Of a stretch of DNA of 64,000 nt, positions 1 to 8,132 are shown in pieces (within the stretch, counting starts at the first letter, position 1; each line of letters starts with the position of its first letter). The stretch lies in contig JBAZSD010000009.1 in assembly GCA_041662605.1 (NCBI GenBank), forward strand, positions 1 through 64,000, given 5' to 3'. Source of the stretch: Desulfomonilaceae bacterium. Its GTDB lineage: Bacteria; Desulfobacterota; Desulfomonilia; Desulfomonilales; Desulfomonilaceae. Under the pieces are notes generated by a model. That model was not told the origin of the DNA and made no database searches. It saw nothing but the letters and a program-made list of their open reading frames with translations. The position numbers were made by a program, and so were the translations under genes.

Positions 1-15
1 AACAGATTGGATTGA

Positions 16-339
16 GCCTGTCAAGTCAAACAACACTATGGGGCACTACATATCAAAAACCCAATCCACCCCCAAATATTTCAACCACTTATGGGAAAGT
101 TAATCGAAAAAGTGTCAAAGTCAGGAGAAGATTCTCTTGAGGCTCTTGAAAGACGAATTGAACGTCATGGATTGGACAAACAACCACTTGAATGGTATCT
201 GGACCTCAGGAGATATGGGTCAGTACCCCACGCCGGCTTTGGAATGGGTATCGAGCGGGCTCTAGCATGGATATCAGGAATCCACCATGTCAGAGAGACA
301 ATTGCCTTTCCTCGGCTTCTGGATAGATTGTACCCCTGA
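16..339 (+). pseudogene. asnS: Orphan 3' fragment of asparaginyl-tRNA synthetase
   Basis: The last 70 or so codons encode a clear class II asparaginyl-tRNA synthetase C-terminus: WYLDLRRYGSVPHAGFGMG, then GIERALAW and the motif 3 region ending in FPRLLDRLYP. The frame is open from 16, but a stop lies at 13-15, and residues before about position 120 do not resemble the family; the two glycines expected in the GEIIGG segment are not there. The anticodon-binding domain and most of the catalytic core are absent. The fragment cannot be a working synthetase. It is convergent with infC. Whether the rest of a broken gene lies upstream of the window cannot be seen. Confidence 0.75.
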
Positions 340-357
340 TCTTTAGGGCTACCGCCT

Positions 358-381
358 CAAAAAAGGATGGCGAACATCCTG
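358..381 (-). terminator. Rho-independent terminator after infC
   Basis: Read on the minus strand, a perfect 6-bp stem (AGGATG/CATCCT, 364-369 with 375-380) closes a 5-nt TTCGC loop and is followed by a run of T. It lies about 75 bp beyond the infC stop, so the thrS-infC transcript very probably ends here. Confidence 0.75.
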
Positions 382-452
382 AGACATACGACATCCTTAC
401 GCGTCTCAGCGAGCGAACGATTTTTATTCCACAAAGAGAATGACTTACGGTA

Positions 453-989
453 TCACTTGGGAGCCAGGACCATGGTCATGTTGCGGCCTTCTAATTTCGG
501 ATGCTGTTCAATTTCAACAAATTCAATTATCATTTCTTTGAGCTTGTTCATGAGCGCGTTGGCCAATTCAGGATGCGTGATCTCCCTGCCGCGAAACATT
601 ATGGTCACTTTGACCTTACACGACTCGGATATAAACCGTCTGATCTGTTTGACTTTGTGATCGAGATCATGCTCCTCGGTCTTAGGTCGTAGCTTGACCT
701 CTTTTAGAACCACTGTCGCCTGTTTCTTCTTGCGCTCGTGTTCTTTCTTGGTCTCTTCGAACCTAAATTTCCCATAGTCCATGATCTTACACACTGGGGG
801 GTCAACATTCGGCGCGACCTCGACGAGGTCAAGCCCGACTTCTTCCGCCCTGCGTAGCGCTTCGGCCACATCCAGGATGCCCAGTTGTTCCCCTTCCGCT
901 GATATCGCTCGCACCTGTGCGGAGCGAATCTTTTGGTTCACCCTGACCTTGGGTTCCGCTACGACGGAGCCTCTTGGTCTTCCTTTCAT
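453..989 (-). CDS. infC: Translation initiation factor IF-3
   Basis: IF-3 binds the 30S subunit, checks start-codon pairing and prevents premature joining with 50S. The protein has the usual N-domain (VNQKIR, then GEQLGI, VEVAPN and PPVCKIMDYGKFRFE), the basic linker and a C-domain ending NMTMVLAPK; about 178 residues is normal. I chose the ATG at 989 because an AGGGGG ribosome site sits 8 nt upstream; the TTG two codons earlier would be too close. The classical AUU start used for autoregulation in enterobacteria is therefore not evident. It lies 54 bp downstream of thrS on the same strand. A terminator follows it instead of the usual rpmI and rplT genes. Confidence 0.95.
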   Translation of the reverse strand: MKGRPRGSVVAEPKVRVNQKIRSAQVRAISAEGEQLGILDVAEALRRAEEVGLDLVEVAPNVDPPVCKIMDYGKFRFEETKKEHERKKKQATVVLKEVKLRPKTEEHDLDHKVKQIRRFISESCKVKVTIMFRGREITHPELANALMNKLKEMIIEFVEIEQHPKLEGRNMTMVLAPK

Positions 990-1043
990 GCGCAATGCCC
1001 CCTTGCAATTAAAAGAGACGTAATTACCTTACTCATTCTGGAT

Positions 1044-2990
1044 TCAGAAAGAGCGCGATTTAATTTCATTTTTCAAGAGATCAATGAAGTTTGATAGGGT
1101 TAATGATTCTGTTGAATCCTGTCCTCGTTTTCTCACGGAAATAACCTGATTTTCTAACTCCTTATCACCAAGAATAATCATGTAAGGAATTTTCAGATTA
1201 CGGGCTTCCCTGACTTTAAAACCGATCTTCTCGTTTCTGAGATCAAGTTCCAGACGGATTTCCTCTTCTCTAAGTTTCTCGGCGACCTCTTGAGCATAAC
1301 CGTCTGTCCGATCCGTTATGGTCAATATGATGATCTGCACCGGAGCCAACCAGAGGGGAAAAGCTCCGGAATAATGTTCGATCAATACACCCAAAAAGCG
1401 CTCAATGGCTCCGAGCACCACCCTATGTATCATTACCGGTCTCTTGCGTGATCCGTCTGAATCCACATAAGTGAGCCCAAATCTTTCGGGCAAAGTAAAA
1501 TCGCATTGAATGGTGGCGCACTGCCACGATCTGGACAAAGCGTCCCTCAGCTTGATGTCGATCTTTGGACCATAGAAGGCGCCATCTCCTTCATTGACTT
1601 CGTAGGGGAGATCCAAGGTCTGCAGGGCCTTTTCCAATGCGTTTGTGGCGCGTTCCCAGTCTTCATCGGAACCAATGGATTTTTCAGGACGAGTGCTCAA
1701 TTCCATTGTGTATTCGAAACCGAATATGCTCATCACATCTTTGACAAAGTTGATGATCCCGAGAATCTCATCATTTAGCTGGTCGGGAGCGCACAGAATA
1801 TGGGCGTCATCTTGCGTAAACTGCCTGACTCTGAGCAAACCATGCAGGACGCCGCTTTTTTCGTGGCGATGAACTGTTCCCAATTCAAAATATCGAATAG
1901 GAAGGTCCCGATATGACCTGATTCTAGATTTGTAAATGATCATGTGAGCAAGACAGTTCATCGGTTTGATGCCATAGTCGACGTCATCAACTGTCGTAAA
2001 ATACATGTTTTCCCGATAATGGTCGAAATGTCCTGACTTCTCCCACAACTCCCTTTTAAGGATCTGTGGTCCTACGACCATTTGGTAGCCACGCTTGAGA
2101 TGCTCTTTTCGTTCAAAGTCCTCAATGAGATATCTCAACATCGCGCCCTTGGGATGCCAGATAATCATACCTGGCCCCGCTTCCTCAGATATGGAAAACA
2201 GGTCCAGCTCTTTACCGAGTTTCCTGTGGTCCCTGCGCTTGGCTTCCTCAATAAGCTGCAGGTACCTTTTCAGTTCATCCTTTGAAGGAAATGAGGCGCC
2301 ATATATTCGCTGGAGCATAGGGTTCCGTTCATCCCCTCTCCAATAAGCGCCTGCGACCTTGGTAAGCTTGAAGGCCTTTACGGCGCCTGAACTGGGAATA
2401 TGAGGACCTCTGCATAGATCGGTAAAGTTCCCCTGAGAATAAAGACTGACCTCTTCAGCGTCAATCGAGTATATGATTTCAACCTTGTAGGTTTCGCCAA
2501 GCTCGCGGAAATACTGGATCGCTTCTTCCCTGGGAAGGACGACACGCTTAAATGGAAGCTTGCTCTTGATAATTTCTTTCATCCTGGTTTCTATCTTTTC
2601 CAAATCTTCAGGCGTAAAAGGACGGGGGGAATCGAAGTCATAATAGAAACCATCTTCGATAGCGGGACCAATGGTCACCTTAACTTCCGGGAACAACTCC
2701 TTGACAGCCTGCGCCATTATATGCGCGGTGGAGTGCCTCAGGATTTCAAGACCCTTGGGAGAATTTACTGAAATAAAATCAATCCGACCTGATTCCGTTA
2801 TGGGAGTGTAAAGATCGATCTGCCTGCGGTTTAACTCCGCTGCGATAATCTCATGACTGTTCTTCAAAGAAAGATCTTTTAGGATCTCACTGGGGGTGAT
2901 TCCAGGCGGATATGACTTCGCAGTTTCTTGTACGAGGATTTCTATGGAGAGATTCATGCTTGGGAATGCTCTAGCGCTATAATGGTCCAT
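1044..2990 (-). CDS. thrS: Threonyl-tRNA synthetase
   Basis: Charges tRNA-Thr in the cytoplasm. The 648 residues match the full-length bacterial enzyme: N-terminal TGS domain, an editing domain with the HSTAH motif and the second zinc-like set around TDLCRGPHIP, the class II core with IKPMNC, RYFELGTVHRHE and the GLLRVRQFTQDD motif, motif 3 in RPVMIHRVVLGAIERF, and a C-terminal anticodon-binding domain. An ATG at 2957 is an alternative start and would remove a short N-terminal tail; neither has a strong ribosome site. It is transcribed with infC and lies 60 bp downstream of tRNA-Val on the same strand. Confidence 0.96.
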   Translation of the reverse strand: MDHYSARAFPSMNLSIEILVQETAKSYPPGITPSEILKDLSLKNSHEIIAAELNRRQIDLYTPITESGRIDFISVNSPKGLEILRHSTAHIMAQAVKELFPEVKVTIGPAIEDGFYYDFDSPRPFTPEDLEKIETRMKEIIKSKLPFKRVVLPREEAIQYFRELGETYKVEIIYSIDAEEVSLYSQGNFTDLCRGPHIPSSGAVKAFKLTKVAGAYWRGDERNPMLQRIYGASFPSKDELKRYLQLIEEAKRRDHRKLGKELDLFSISEEAGPGMIIWHPKGAMLRYLIEDFERKEHLKRGYQMVVGPQILKRELWEKSGHFDHYRENMYFTTVDDVDYGIKPMNCLAHMIIYKSRIRSYRDLPIRYFELGTVHRHEKSGVLHGLLRVRQFTQDDAHILCAPDQLNDEILGIINFVKDVMSIFGFEYTMELSTRPEKSIGSDEDWERATNALEKALQTLDLPYEVNEGDGAFYGPKIDIKLRDALSRSWQCATIQCDFTLPERFGLTYVDSDGSRKRPVMIHRVVLGAIERFLGVLIEHYSGAFPLWLAPVQIIILTITDRTDGYAQEVAEKLREEEIRLELDLRNEKIGFKVREARNLKIPYMIILGDKELENQVISVRKRGQDSTESLTLSNFIDLLKNEIKSRSF

Positions 2991-3049
2991 TCCCGAGGAT
3001 TTGATAACATCTACCGAGCTTGCCTCCTGTTGATCCGGCTAAATCTTGT

Positions 3050-3124
3050 TGGTAGGCGCGTGGGGATTTGAACCCCAGACCCTCACCGCGTCAAGGTGAT
3101 GCTCTCCCCCTGAGCTACGCGCCT
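3050..3124 (-). tRNA. tRNA-Val (GAC)
   Basis: A complete cloverleaf can be folded: acceptor AGGCGCG pairs with CGCGCCT, D-arm GCTC/GAGC, anticodon stem TCACC/GGTGA around loop TTGACGC (anticodon GAC, valine), and T-arm TGGGG/CCCCA around TTCAAAT. Discriminator A and CCA are encoded. It lies just upstream of thrS on the same strand and may be cotranscribed with it. Confidence 0.95.
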
Positions 3125-3196
3125 AGATGTAACATTAACGATTAACAATCGTGACACAGCTTGTCAAGACAAAAGTCGTCCGACCACAAACGCGTC

Positions 3197-3862
3197 TTAT
3201 CGCATCGAATATTTGCCTTCAGTTCCCTGACTCGTCTGTGAAACACACGTGCGACCTTCTACTATCAATTTCTGAAGCATCGCCTGCGCCGAAGAGTCGT
3301 CCCATCTGGCCGGTCCGACACTGTATCCTACAGCGGAACCCCTACAGTCAACAATGTAGGTCGTCGGGAAACCTGGAACCTCCAAAATCGCTTCCTGCTT
3401 AGGATTTACGAGAAATGAGGTTCTCTTGCCCGCCATATCAACCACACGAAGATTGAAACCTCGCCCTCCATCATAAACAATAGAAAACGGCGCTCGAGTG
3501 GTCGCAGCGTATTTCTGAATAGCCGCAGGCGGGTCAACTAGATTTATGCCCAATATTTCAAGGCCGGATCCGTTGTAAACTCTTTTCAGATTATCCAATT
3601 GAGGTTCTTCCATCTTGCACGCGGGACATGTAATAGACCAGAAATGCAGCAGAACCACTTTACCCTTGTAATCATTGAGGGACACGGTTTGACCCGTGGC
3701 GGTCCTAAACACCAGATCCGATACCTTGTGGGGTTTTGGATACATATAAATGTTTGCCTGGGTAAGTGGATCGGCGGCGTTTGACAACGCTATTGGGGCT
3801 GACAAGGCTATTAGTGATAATGACAGTATTATTAGGATTGAGCGTCGAAGCGAGTTAGTCAT
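3197..3862 (-). CDS. TlpA/ResA-like periplasmic thioredoxin-fold protein
   Basis: A 221-residue exported thiol-disulfide protein. Residues 1-30 form a signal peptide with an AA-type cleavage region. The thioredoxin fold follows, with VVLLHFWSITCPAC giving active-site cysteines 79 and 82 and the cis-proline segment GFPTTYIVD. The family acts outside the cytoplasmic membrane as a reductant in cytochrome c maturation or as a general thiol reductase; which one is not shown. A GGGAGG ribosome site precedes the ATG. There are no cytochrome-maturation genes nearby. It is divergent from hprK. Confidence 0.85.
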   Translation of the reverse strand: MTNSLRRSILIILSLSLIALSAPIALSNAADPLTQANIYMYPKPHKVSDLVFRTATGQTVSLNDYKGKVVLLHFWSITCPACKMEEPQLDNLKRVYNGSGLEILGINLVDPPAAIQKYAATTRAPFSIVYDGGRGFNLRVVDMAGKRTSFLVNPKQEAILEVPGFPTTYIVDCRGSAVGYSVGPARWDDSSAQAMLQKLIVEGRTCVSQTSQGTEGKYSMR

Positions 3863-3898
3863 TGGGCCTCCCGTTTCTTAATTAACATTTGAATATTC

Positions 3899-3927
3899 AA
3901 TTTATAATATAGGGTCTGCCGTGTCAA
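3899..3927 (-). promoter_or_regulatory. Putative sigma-70 promoter for the TlpA-like gene
   Basis: On the minus strand a perfect TTGACA (3927-3922) is followed, 15 to 17 bp later, by overlapping -10 candidates TATAAA and TAAATT in an AT-rich stretch. It lies 37-65 bp ahead of the ATG at 3862. Confidence 0.5.
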
Positions 3928-3996
3928 TCTTTTTTTAGATTGCGCCTATTAATCTTCTCCTGTTTCTTCATACATCATATCATGATATATTTCACT

Positions 3997-4488
3997 ATGC
4001 TCGAAAGAACCGTGATCCGTGGAACATTGGTAAACGTATTTAGCTTGGGAGTACTTATCCAGGGGATTTCCGGAAGTGGAAAATCCATGGCGGCATTAAG
4101 TCTTATGAGACACGGACATCGATTTGTCGCTGACGACCTGGTGCTGATCACCAAACAAGGAACAGAAGGGTTAATGGGACAGCCTGTCGAAAATAAATCC
4201 AGAATTGAGGTCCGTGGTTTGGGCATTTTTGACTCCTGCGACCTCTTCAAGGATTCTGTCCTGAAAATGGGGCCTGTTGACATGGTGGCGGAGTTAACTT
4301 CTTTTATAGATGATCGTGACATAGGCCGTACTGAGCCCTTCATTAGCAAAGTTACCATACTGGGATGCGAATTGGACAAAGTCCTCGCTCCAGTTCCGGA
4401 GGGAATGGATCCTGGCTTTCTGGTTGAACTTATTGTTCGGGCGCATTCTCATCGAATTGTGGAGAAAAGTTGGGAAGACGTAAAATAG
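3997..4488 (+). CDS. hprK: Short HPr kinase/phosphorylase (C-terminal domain only)
   Basis: HprK phosphorylates HPr on serine to control sugar PTS use. Only the kinase domain is here: P-loop GISGSGKS at residues 23-30, then HRFVADD and the family signature RGLGIFD. The length is about 163 residues against about 310 for the full protein, so the N-terminal domain is missing; single-domain forms are known in alphaproteobacteria. The start is uncertain: ATG 3997 gives LERTV, which fits the domain boundary, while earlier in-frame ATGs (3940, 3982) add a hydrophobic stretch unlike the family. It overlaps rapZ by 19 bp. No HPr gene is in the window. Confidence 0.8.
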   Translation: MLERTVIRGTLVNVFSLGVLIQGISGSGKSMAALSLMRHGHRFVADDLVLITKQGTEGLMGQPVENKSRIEVRGLGIFDSCDLFKDSVLKMGPVDMVAELTSFIDDRDIGRTEPFISKVTILGCELDKVLAPVPEGMDPGFLVELIVRAHSHRIVEKSWEDVK

Positions 4489-5354
4489 TCATTGTGACAG
4501 GGCTTTCAGGTTCCGGAAAATCTACGGTGGCCCGCACCCTTGAGGATCTCGGATATTTTTGTGTGGATAATTTGCCGGTCGATCTGGCTCCAAAATTGAT
4601 AGAGCTAATGGACGCGGGAGGAACGGAACTCGAAAAAGTAGCTCTTATCATAGACCTTCGTCAGCGTAAGTTCTTTCCAAGGTATTCCTCTATACTGGAT
4701 TCCTTGCAACTCAAGGACACATCTCTGGAAATTTTGTTCCTGGACGCCAGAGATGAGGTTCTGCTCCGACGTTACAGCGAGACGAGGCGGCAGCACCCGC
4801 TGGCTCCAGACGGGTCCGTAATTGAGGGTATAAACAGGGAACGGGCCGAGTTGAAAGAAATTAGGGATCGGGCCGACAGAGTTATAAATACTTCGGATGT
4901 GACTGTCCACCAATTGAGAGATGAGATTAGGAAGATTTACGCTGAAGAGCGCACTGGCGAATTGCAAATAGAAGTAAACGCCTTCAGTTTTGGCAAAGGT
5001 ATCCCCCTGGAGTCTGATCTTGTCTTCGATGTCCGGTTTCTACCCAACCCCTTTTTTGTCGAGCAACTTAAGGAAAAGGATGGAAGGAACGAAGAAGTCA
5101 AGGCTTGGATCTTAGGCAAACCACTAACCACTGCGTTCCTGGAAAAGATTTACGATTTGTTGAATTTTCTTTTACCCCTTTACATAAAAGAGGGAAAACA
5201 GTACCTTACCATTTCAGTTGGCTGTACCGGCGGGCGTCACAGATCCGTAGTAATAGCGACGCTTCTTGCCCAAAAGCTTGTAGAGCTTGGGTATCGCAAT
5301 GTTCACCTCAAGTTCCGCGAGCTTGGGATGGAAATGCATGCCGGTATTGATTGA
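4470..5354 (+). CDS. rapZ: RNase adapter/nucleotide-binding protein RapZ (YvcJ family)
   Basis: A 294-residue P-loop protein of the RapZ/YvcJ family. GLSGSGKS lies at residues 11-18, followed by FCVDNLP, and the C-terminal domain carries the family signature VGCTGGRHRSV and ends GMEMHAG. In E. coli RapZ guides the decay of the GlmZ sRNA and so controls amino-sugar synthesis; the target here is unknown. The start is TTG, set by GGAG five bases upstream and lying inside the end of hprK, which implies translational coupling. Placement between hprK and PTS genes is typical of deltaproteobacteria. Confidence 0.92.
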   Translation: MGRRKIVIVTGLSGSGKSTVARTLEDLGYFCVDNLPVDLAPKLIELMDAGGTELEKVALIIDLRQRKFFPRYSSILDSLQLKDTSLEILFLDARDEVLLRRYSETRRQHPLAPDGSVIEGINRERAELKEIRDRADRVINTSDVTVHQLRDEIRKIYAEERTGELQIEVNAFSFGKGIPLESDLVFDVRFLPNPFFVEQLKEKDGRNEEVKAWILGKPLTTAFLEKIYDLLNFLLPLYIKEGKQYLTISVGCTGGRHRSVVIATLLAQKLVELGYRNVHLKFRELGMEMHAGID

Positions 5355-5374
5355 CCTGAAGGAAGATCGAAAAG

Positions 5375-5794
5375 ATGATCGGAATTCTGATATTGACTCA
5401 TGGAGAACTCGGGGTTAAGTTCCTGGACACTGCCCGTCTGATAGGACTAACATCTGATGAGGCGGTTATCGCTTTATCCATAGATCCTAACAGTCCGTCG
5501 GATTCGCTTCGGGACTTGGTGTCTAAAGCCATCAGTAAAGTCAATTCCGGGTCGGGAGTTCTTATTATGACGGATCTTTTCGGAGGAACCCCTACAAACG
5601 TTTCATTGTCTTTTTTAGAAGAAGGTCGCGTGGAAGTGGTAACAGGATTGAATCTGCCAATGCTGATCAAGTCTGTAAACTCCAGGGATGATTTCGATTT
5701 GATCGGTCTGGCTCAACTTGCAGCGGACGCTGGCAAGGAAAACATCTACAGGGCTTCCGAGGTTCTCCGAAACCGAAGATCTCGTGGGGCCTGA
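5375..5794 (+). CDS. PTS EIIA, mannose/fructose family
   Basis: A 139-residue single-domain EIIA of the mannose family. The N-terminus reads IGILILTHGELG, and His9 is the expected phospho-accepting residue; DLFGGTPTN is the second conserved loop. It would carry phosphate from HPr to EIIB in the cytoplasm. It follows rapZ by 20 bp and precedes EIIB by 51 bp. Because the transport half of the system is incomplete here, a mainly regulatory role is possible. Confidence 0.9.
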   Translation: MIGILILTHGELGVKFLDTARLIGLTSDEAVIALSIDPNSPSDSLRDLVSKAISKVNSGSGVLIMTDLFGGTPTNVSLSFLEEGRVEVVTGLNLPMLIKSVNSRDDFDLIGLAQLAADAGKENIYRASEVLRNRRSRGA

Positions 5795-5845
5795 TCTTGC
5801 GGGATACTGGGTTTAAAGAAGGATCACGGGTCTGGTTAACGTGTC

Positions 5846-6358
5846 ATGTCAATAGTCCTTTTAAGAGTCGATGACAGGTTTGTTCACGGTCAGATTTTAC
5901 AAGGCTGGCTACCGTCGACTCGCGCACAGGAACTTTTCATTGCTAATGACGCCCTCGCCCAGGACGATGTCCAGAAAATGATAATGGAATGCGCTATCCC
6001 CTACACTGTGAAAATAGTTATCGACACGGTGGATAAGGTGGCGGACCTGTTGTTGGACGACGATTCCAGCGGAATGAGGCGTATGGTTCTGGTGGATACC
6101 CCTATGGACGCGTTAAGGCTTATCAAGGCTGGGGTAAGATTTGATCACCTCAATTTGGGAAACATGTCAGCCAACGGAAAGAAATTAGCGCTTACCAGGT
6201 CAGTAGCTTTGGGGGAAGATTCAATGTCGGCCCTGAGAGAGATACTTGAAAAAGGGATTGATGTAACAGTTCAGAGTGTTCCTTTTGAAAAACCTCTGAA
6301 TTTCTGCGACCTGTGTGATTTCTCTAATCTGTGCGTTTCGTCCGTAGATACTGTTTGA
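5846..6358 (+). CDS. PTS EIIB, mannose/sorbose family, with Cys-rich tail
   Basis: A 170-residue EIIB. RVDDRFVHGQI at residues 7-17 holds His14, the expected phosphorylation site, and the LVDTPMDALRLIKAG and FDHLNLGNMS segments are typical. The last 25 residues are unusual, with NFCDLCDFSNLC (a CxxCxxxxxC pattern) beyond the normal end of the domain, which might bind metal or be redox-active. It lies in the hprK-rapZ-EIIA series, but a 128-bp gap separates it from EIIC. Confidence 0.88.
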   Translation: MSIVLLRVDDRFVHGQILQGWLPSTRAQELFIANDALAQDDVQKMIMECAIPYTVKIVIDTVDKVADLLLDDDSSGMRRMVLVDTPMDALRLIKAGVRFDHLNLGNMSANGKKLALTRSVALGEDSMSALREILEKGIDVTVQSVPFEKPLNFCDLCDFSNLCVSSVDTV

Positions 6359-6422
6359 CACTCTTCTATTGCGGTGACCATTTGTATTGATTTTTCAAGA
6401 ACTTCTGCTTTTCAGTAATTTT

Positions 6423-6451
6423 TTGACGTGGACCACGTTTGACGCTACAAA
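6423..6451 (+). promoter_or_regulatory. Possible promoter between EIIB and EIIC
   Basis: TTGACG (6423-6428) and TACAAA (6446-6451) are 17 bp apart. The spacer includes the short palindrome GTGGACCAC. It would give EIIC and rimI their own transcript. The -10 match is only fair. Confidence 0.3.
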
Positions 6452-6486
6452 ATAGTATTCTGGAATTATAGGGCCTTGAAATCCAT

Positions 6487-7176
6487 ATGATCAAAGAGGC
6501 TTTTTGCGCCGGAACACTTGGAGCGCTCCTTTGGCTCGACCGATATCAGATCGGTCAAATTATGATTTCCAGACCAATCGTGGTCGGTCCAATCATAGGA
6601 GGCGCGCTGGGCGATATCCCCTTGGGACTAGCTGTCGGGGTTTTATTTGAAGTTCTGTGGCTTCGCCGTCCTCCAATAGGGGGTTTCATAGCGCCTGACG
6701 TTACTTTCTCGTGCGCAATAGCTTCAGCCGTAGCAGTTATCGTCAAGAACCAATTCTACTTTGACACGGCGGCCTTGGCGCTTCTCAGTTTCATGCTTTT
6801 CATGCCCATGTCTTTTGTGGGGAGCAAACTTGATCTGCTACTGCGGATGGGTTTAGGTAAACTTGCTCCTCCGACTGAACAGGCAATACTCAAACGAGAT
6901 AATCTAACAATAGCCCTTTTTTTTGCGGCCTCGGCAATTCTTGGCTTCACAATCTGCCTGACTGCTCAAGTGCCTATCATAATCCTGGGAACAGTTGTGC
7001 TCAAGCGCATAGTCGAAGTCTGTCCGGAAAGCTTAATTGCAGCGCTGAAATTCGCTTACTTCGCAGTACCTGCAATTGGAGCATTAGACATGCTTGCCGG
7101 GAATTTTGAAAGAGTCTCTTTTGCGCTTTTCCTGATTGGATTCATCTCCACACTGCTCTTTTATTCGTCTCTTTGA
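6487..7176 (+). CDS. PTS EIIC, mannose/sorbose family
   Basis: A 229-residue integral membrane protein with about six to seven hydrophobic segments. Family features are WLDRYQIGQIMISRPIVVGPIIGGALGD near the N-terminus (read in two parts) and LFEVLWLRRPPIGG. In the mannose family EIIC forms the channel with EIID; no EIID follows, since the next gene is rimI. The function is therefore uncertain: a complete permease would need an EIID encoded elsewhere. Confidence 0.85.
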   Translation: MIKEAFCAGTLGALLWLDRYQIGQIMISRPIVVGPIIGGALGDIPLGLAVGVLFEVLWLRRPPIGGFIAPDVTFSCAIASAVAVIVKNQFYFDTAALALLSFMLFMPMSFVGSKLDLLLRMGLGKLAPPTEQAILKRDNLTIALFFAASAILGFTICLTAQVPIIILGTVVLKRIVEVCPESLIAALKFAYFAVPAIGALDMLAGNFERVSFALFLIGFISTLLFYSSL

Positions 7177-7207
7177 CTTTTTAGTTCAATCTTCCAACGC
7201 AAAACTT

Positions 7208-7717
7208 ATGAGTGTGGCACGAGCGATGAAATCTGAATCCACCAGAAATATCGATTGGAGTGTCGTTCTGGAAGTCTCCGGAATGTCCAGAACCGACATC
7301 AAGGATGCGGTTGAAATTGAAAGGACCACCATCTACAGCCCTTGGTCTGAGGATATGTTTCGTTTGGAAATTGATAGACAAAACGATGGATTAACGGTTT
7401 TCCGACTCGAGGGAAAATTAGTAGGATACTATTGTTTCTGGAAAATCCTTGATGAAGCTCATTTACTTAATTTGAGCGTGCACCAAGAATTTCGTGGAAA
7501 AGGCCTCGGGACATTCCTGATGGATCATCTTCAACAGGTGTGCAAAAGCATGAACATATCCATAATATTGCTTGAAGTGGCCGAGACCAACTATTCCGCG
7601 ATGAAGCTTTACAGAAAATCAGGATTTGTAAGAGTCGGGAGGAGAAAAAGGTTTTACCGGGATACTGGAGATGACGCCATTCTTATGGAGAAGAGACTAA
7701 AGCAAATCTATACCTAA
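7208..7717 (+). CDS. rimI: RimI-like GNAT N-acetyltransferase
   Basis: A GNAT enzyme of about 169 residues, the family that acetylates the N-terminal alanine of ribosomal protein S18 from acetyl-CoA. Visible features are YSPWSEDMF near the N-terminus, LLNLSVHQEFRGKGLGTFLMDHL (acetyl-CoA pyrophosphate loop, RGKGLG), and LEVAETNYSAMKLYRKSGFVRVGRRKRFY at the C-terminal half. ATG 7208 avoids overlap with EIIC; ATG 7226 is possible. It is probably cotranscribed with the PTS genes but functionally unrelated. Confidence 0.85.
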   Translation: MSVARAMKSESTRNIDWSVVLEVSGMSRTDIKDAVEIERTTIYSPWSEDMFRLEIDRQNDGLTVFRLEGKLVGYYCFWKILDEAHLLNLSVHQEFRGKGLGTFLMDHLQQVCKSMNISIILLEVAETNYSAMKLYRKSGFVRVGRRKRFYRDTGDDAILMEKRLKQIYT

Positions 7718-7868
7718 TATTATTTACAATTATACTACTCAACCTACCATTATATATTATTTTTTATTAATCACATTAATTAATGTTGATATTTCAAATA
7801 ATAGGCTGTATAAGCTCCGCTTTAAGAGGTTTGAGCGTATCAACCTATTGTCAGAGCGGGTGATTTAT

Positions 7869-8123
7869 ATGAGGATTATTTCTTGGATTGTCTTGGGGGT
7901 CGTATTATCTATGTTTCTCTTGTCTTCCTGTTCTTCGACCTTAAGTTCAGTCTCTGCAGTAAAGGCCGGTTACGAAAATGAAAAAGGTGGATGGATTTCA
8001 AGAAATATACCGAGCCTCGAGAAGCTGTCAAACATGATCCCGCCACCTACCGAGGCCCGTATGAAATGGGACGAGACGCAAAAAAAGCAAAAGGAAGGCA
8101 ATAGGACAGAAGATGGATATTGA
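7869..8123 (+). CDS. Small lipoprotein, function unknown
   Basis: An 84-residue protein with a hydrophobic leader and lipobox LLSSC, the lipidated cysteine at 21. The mature part is hydrophilic and ends in a Lys/Glu-rich tail. The ATG at 7869 follows GGGTGA; a TTG at 7848 would only lengthen the leader. No relatives are recognised. It is convergent with menA, ending 9 bp from its stop. The AT-rich 150 bp upstream (7718-7868) is non-coding. Confidence 0.65.
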   Translation: MRIISWIVLGVVLSMFLLSSCSSTLSSVSAVKAGYENEKGGWISRNIPSLEKLSNMIPPPTEARMKWDETQKKQKEGNRTEDGY

Positions 8124-8132
8124 CCTTGGGGA

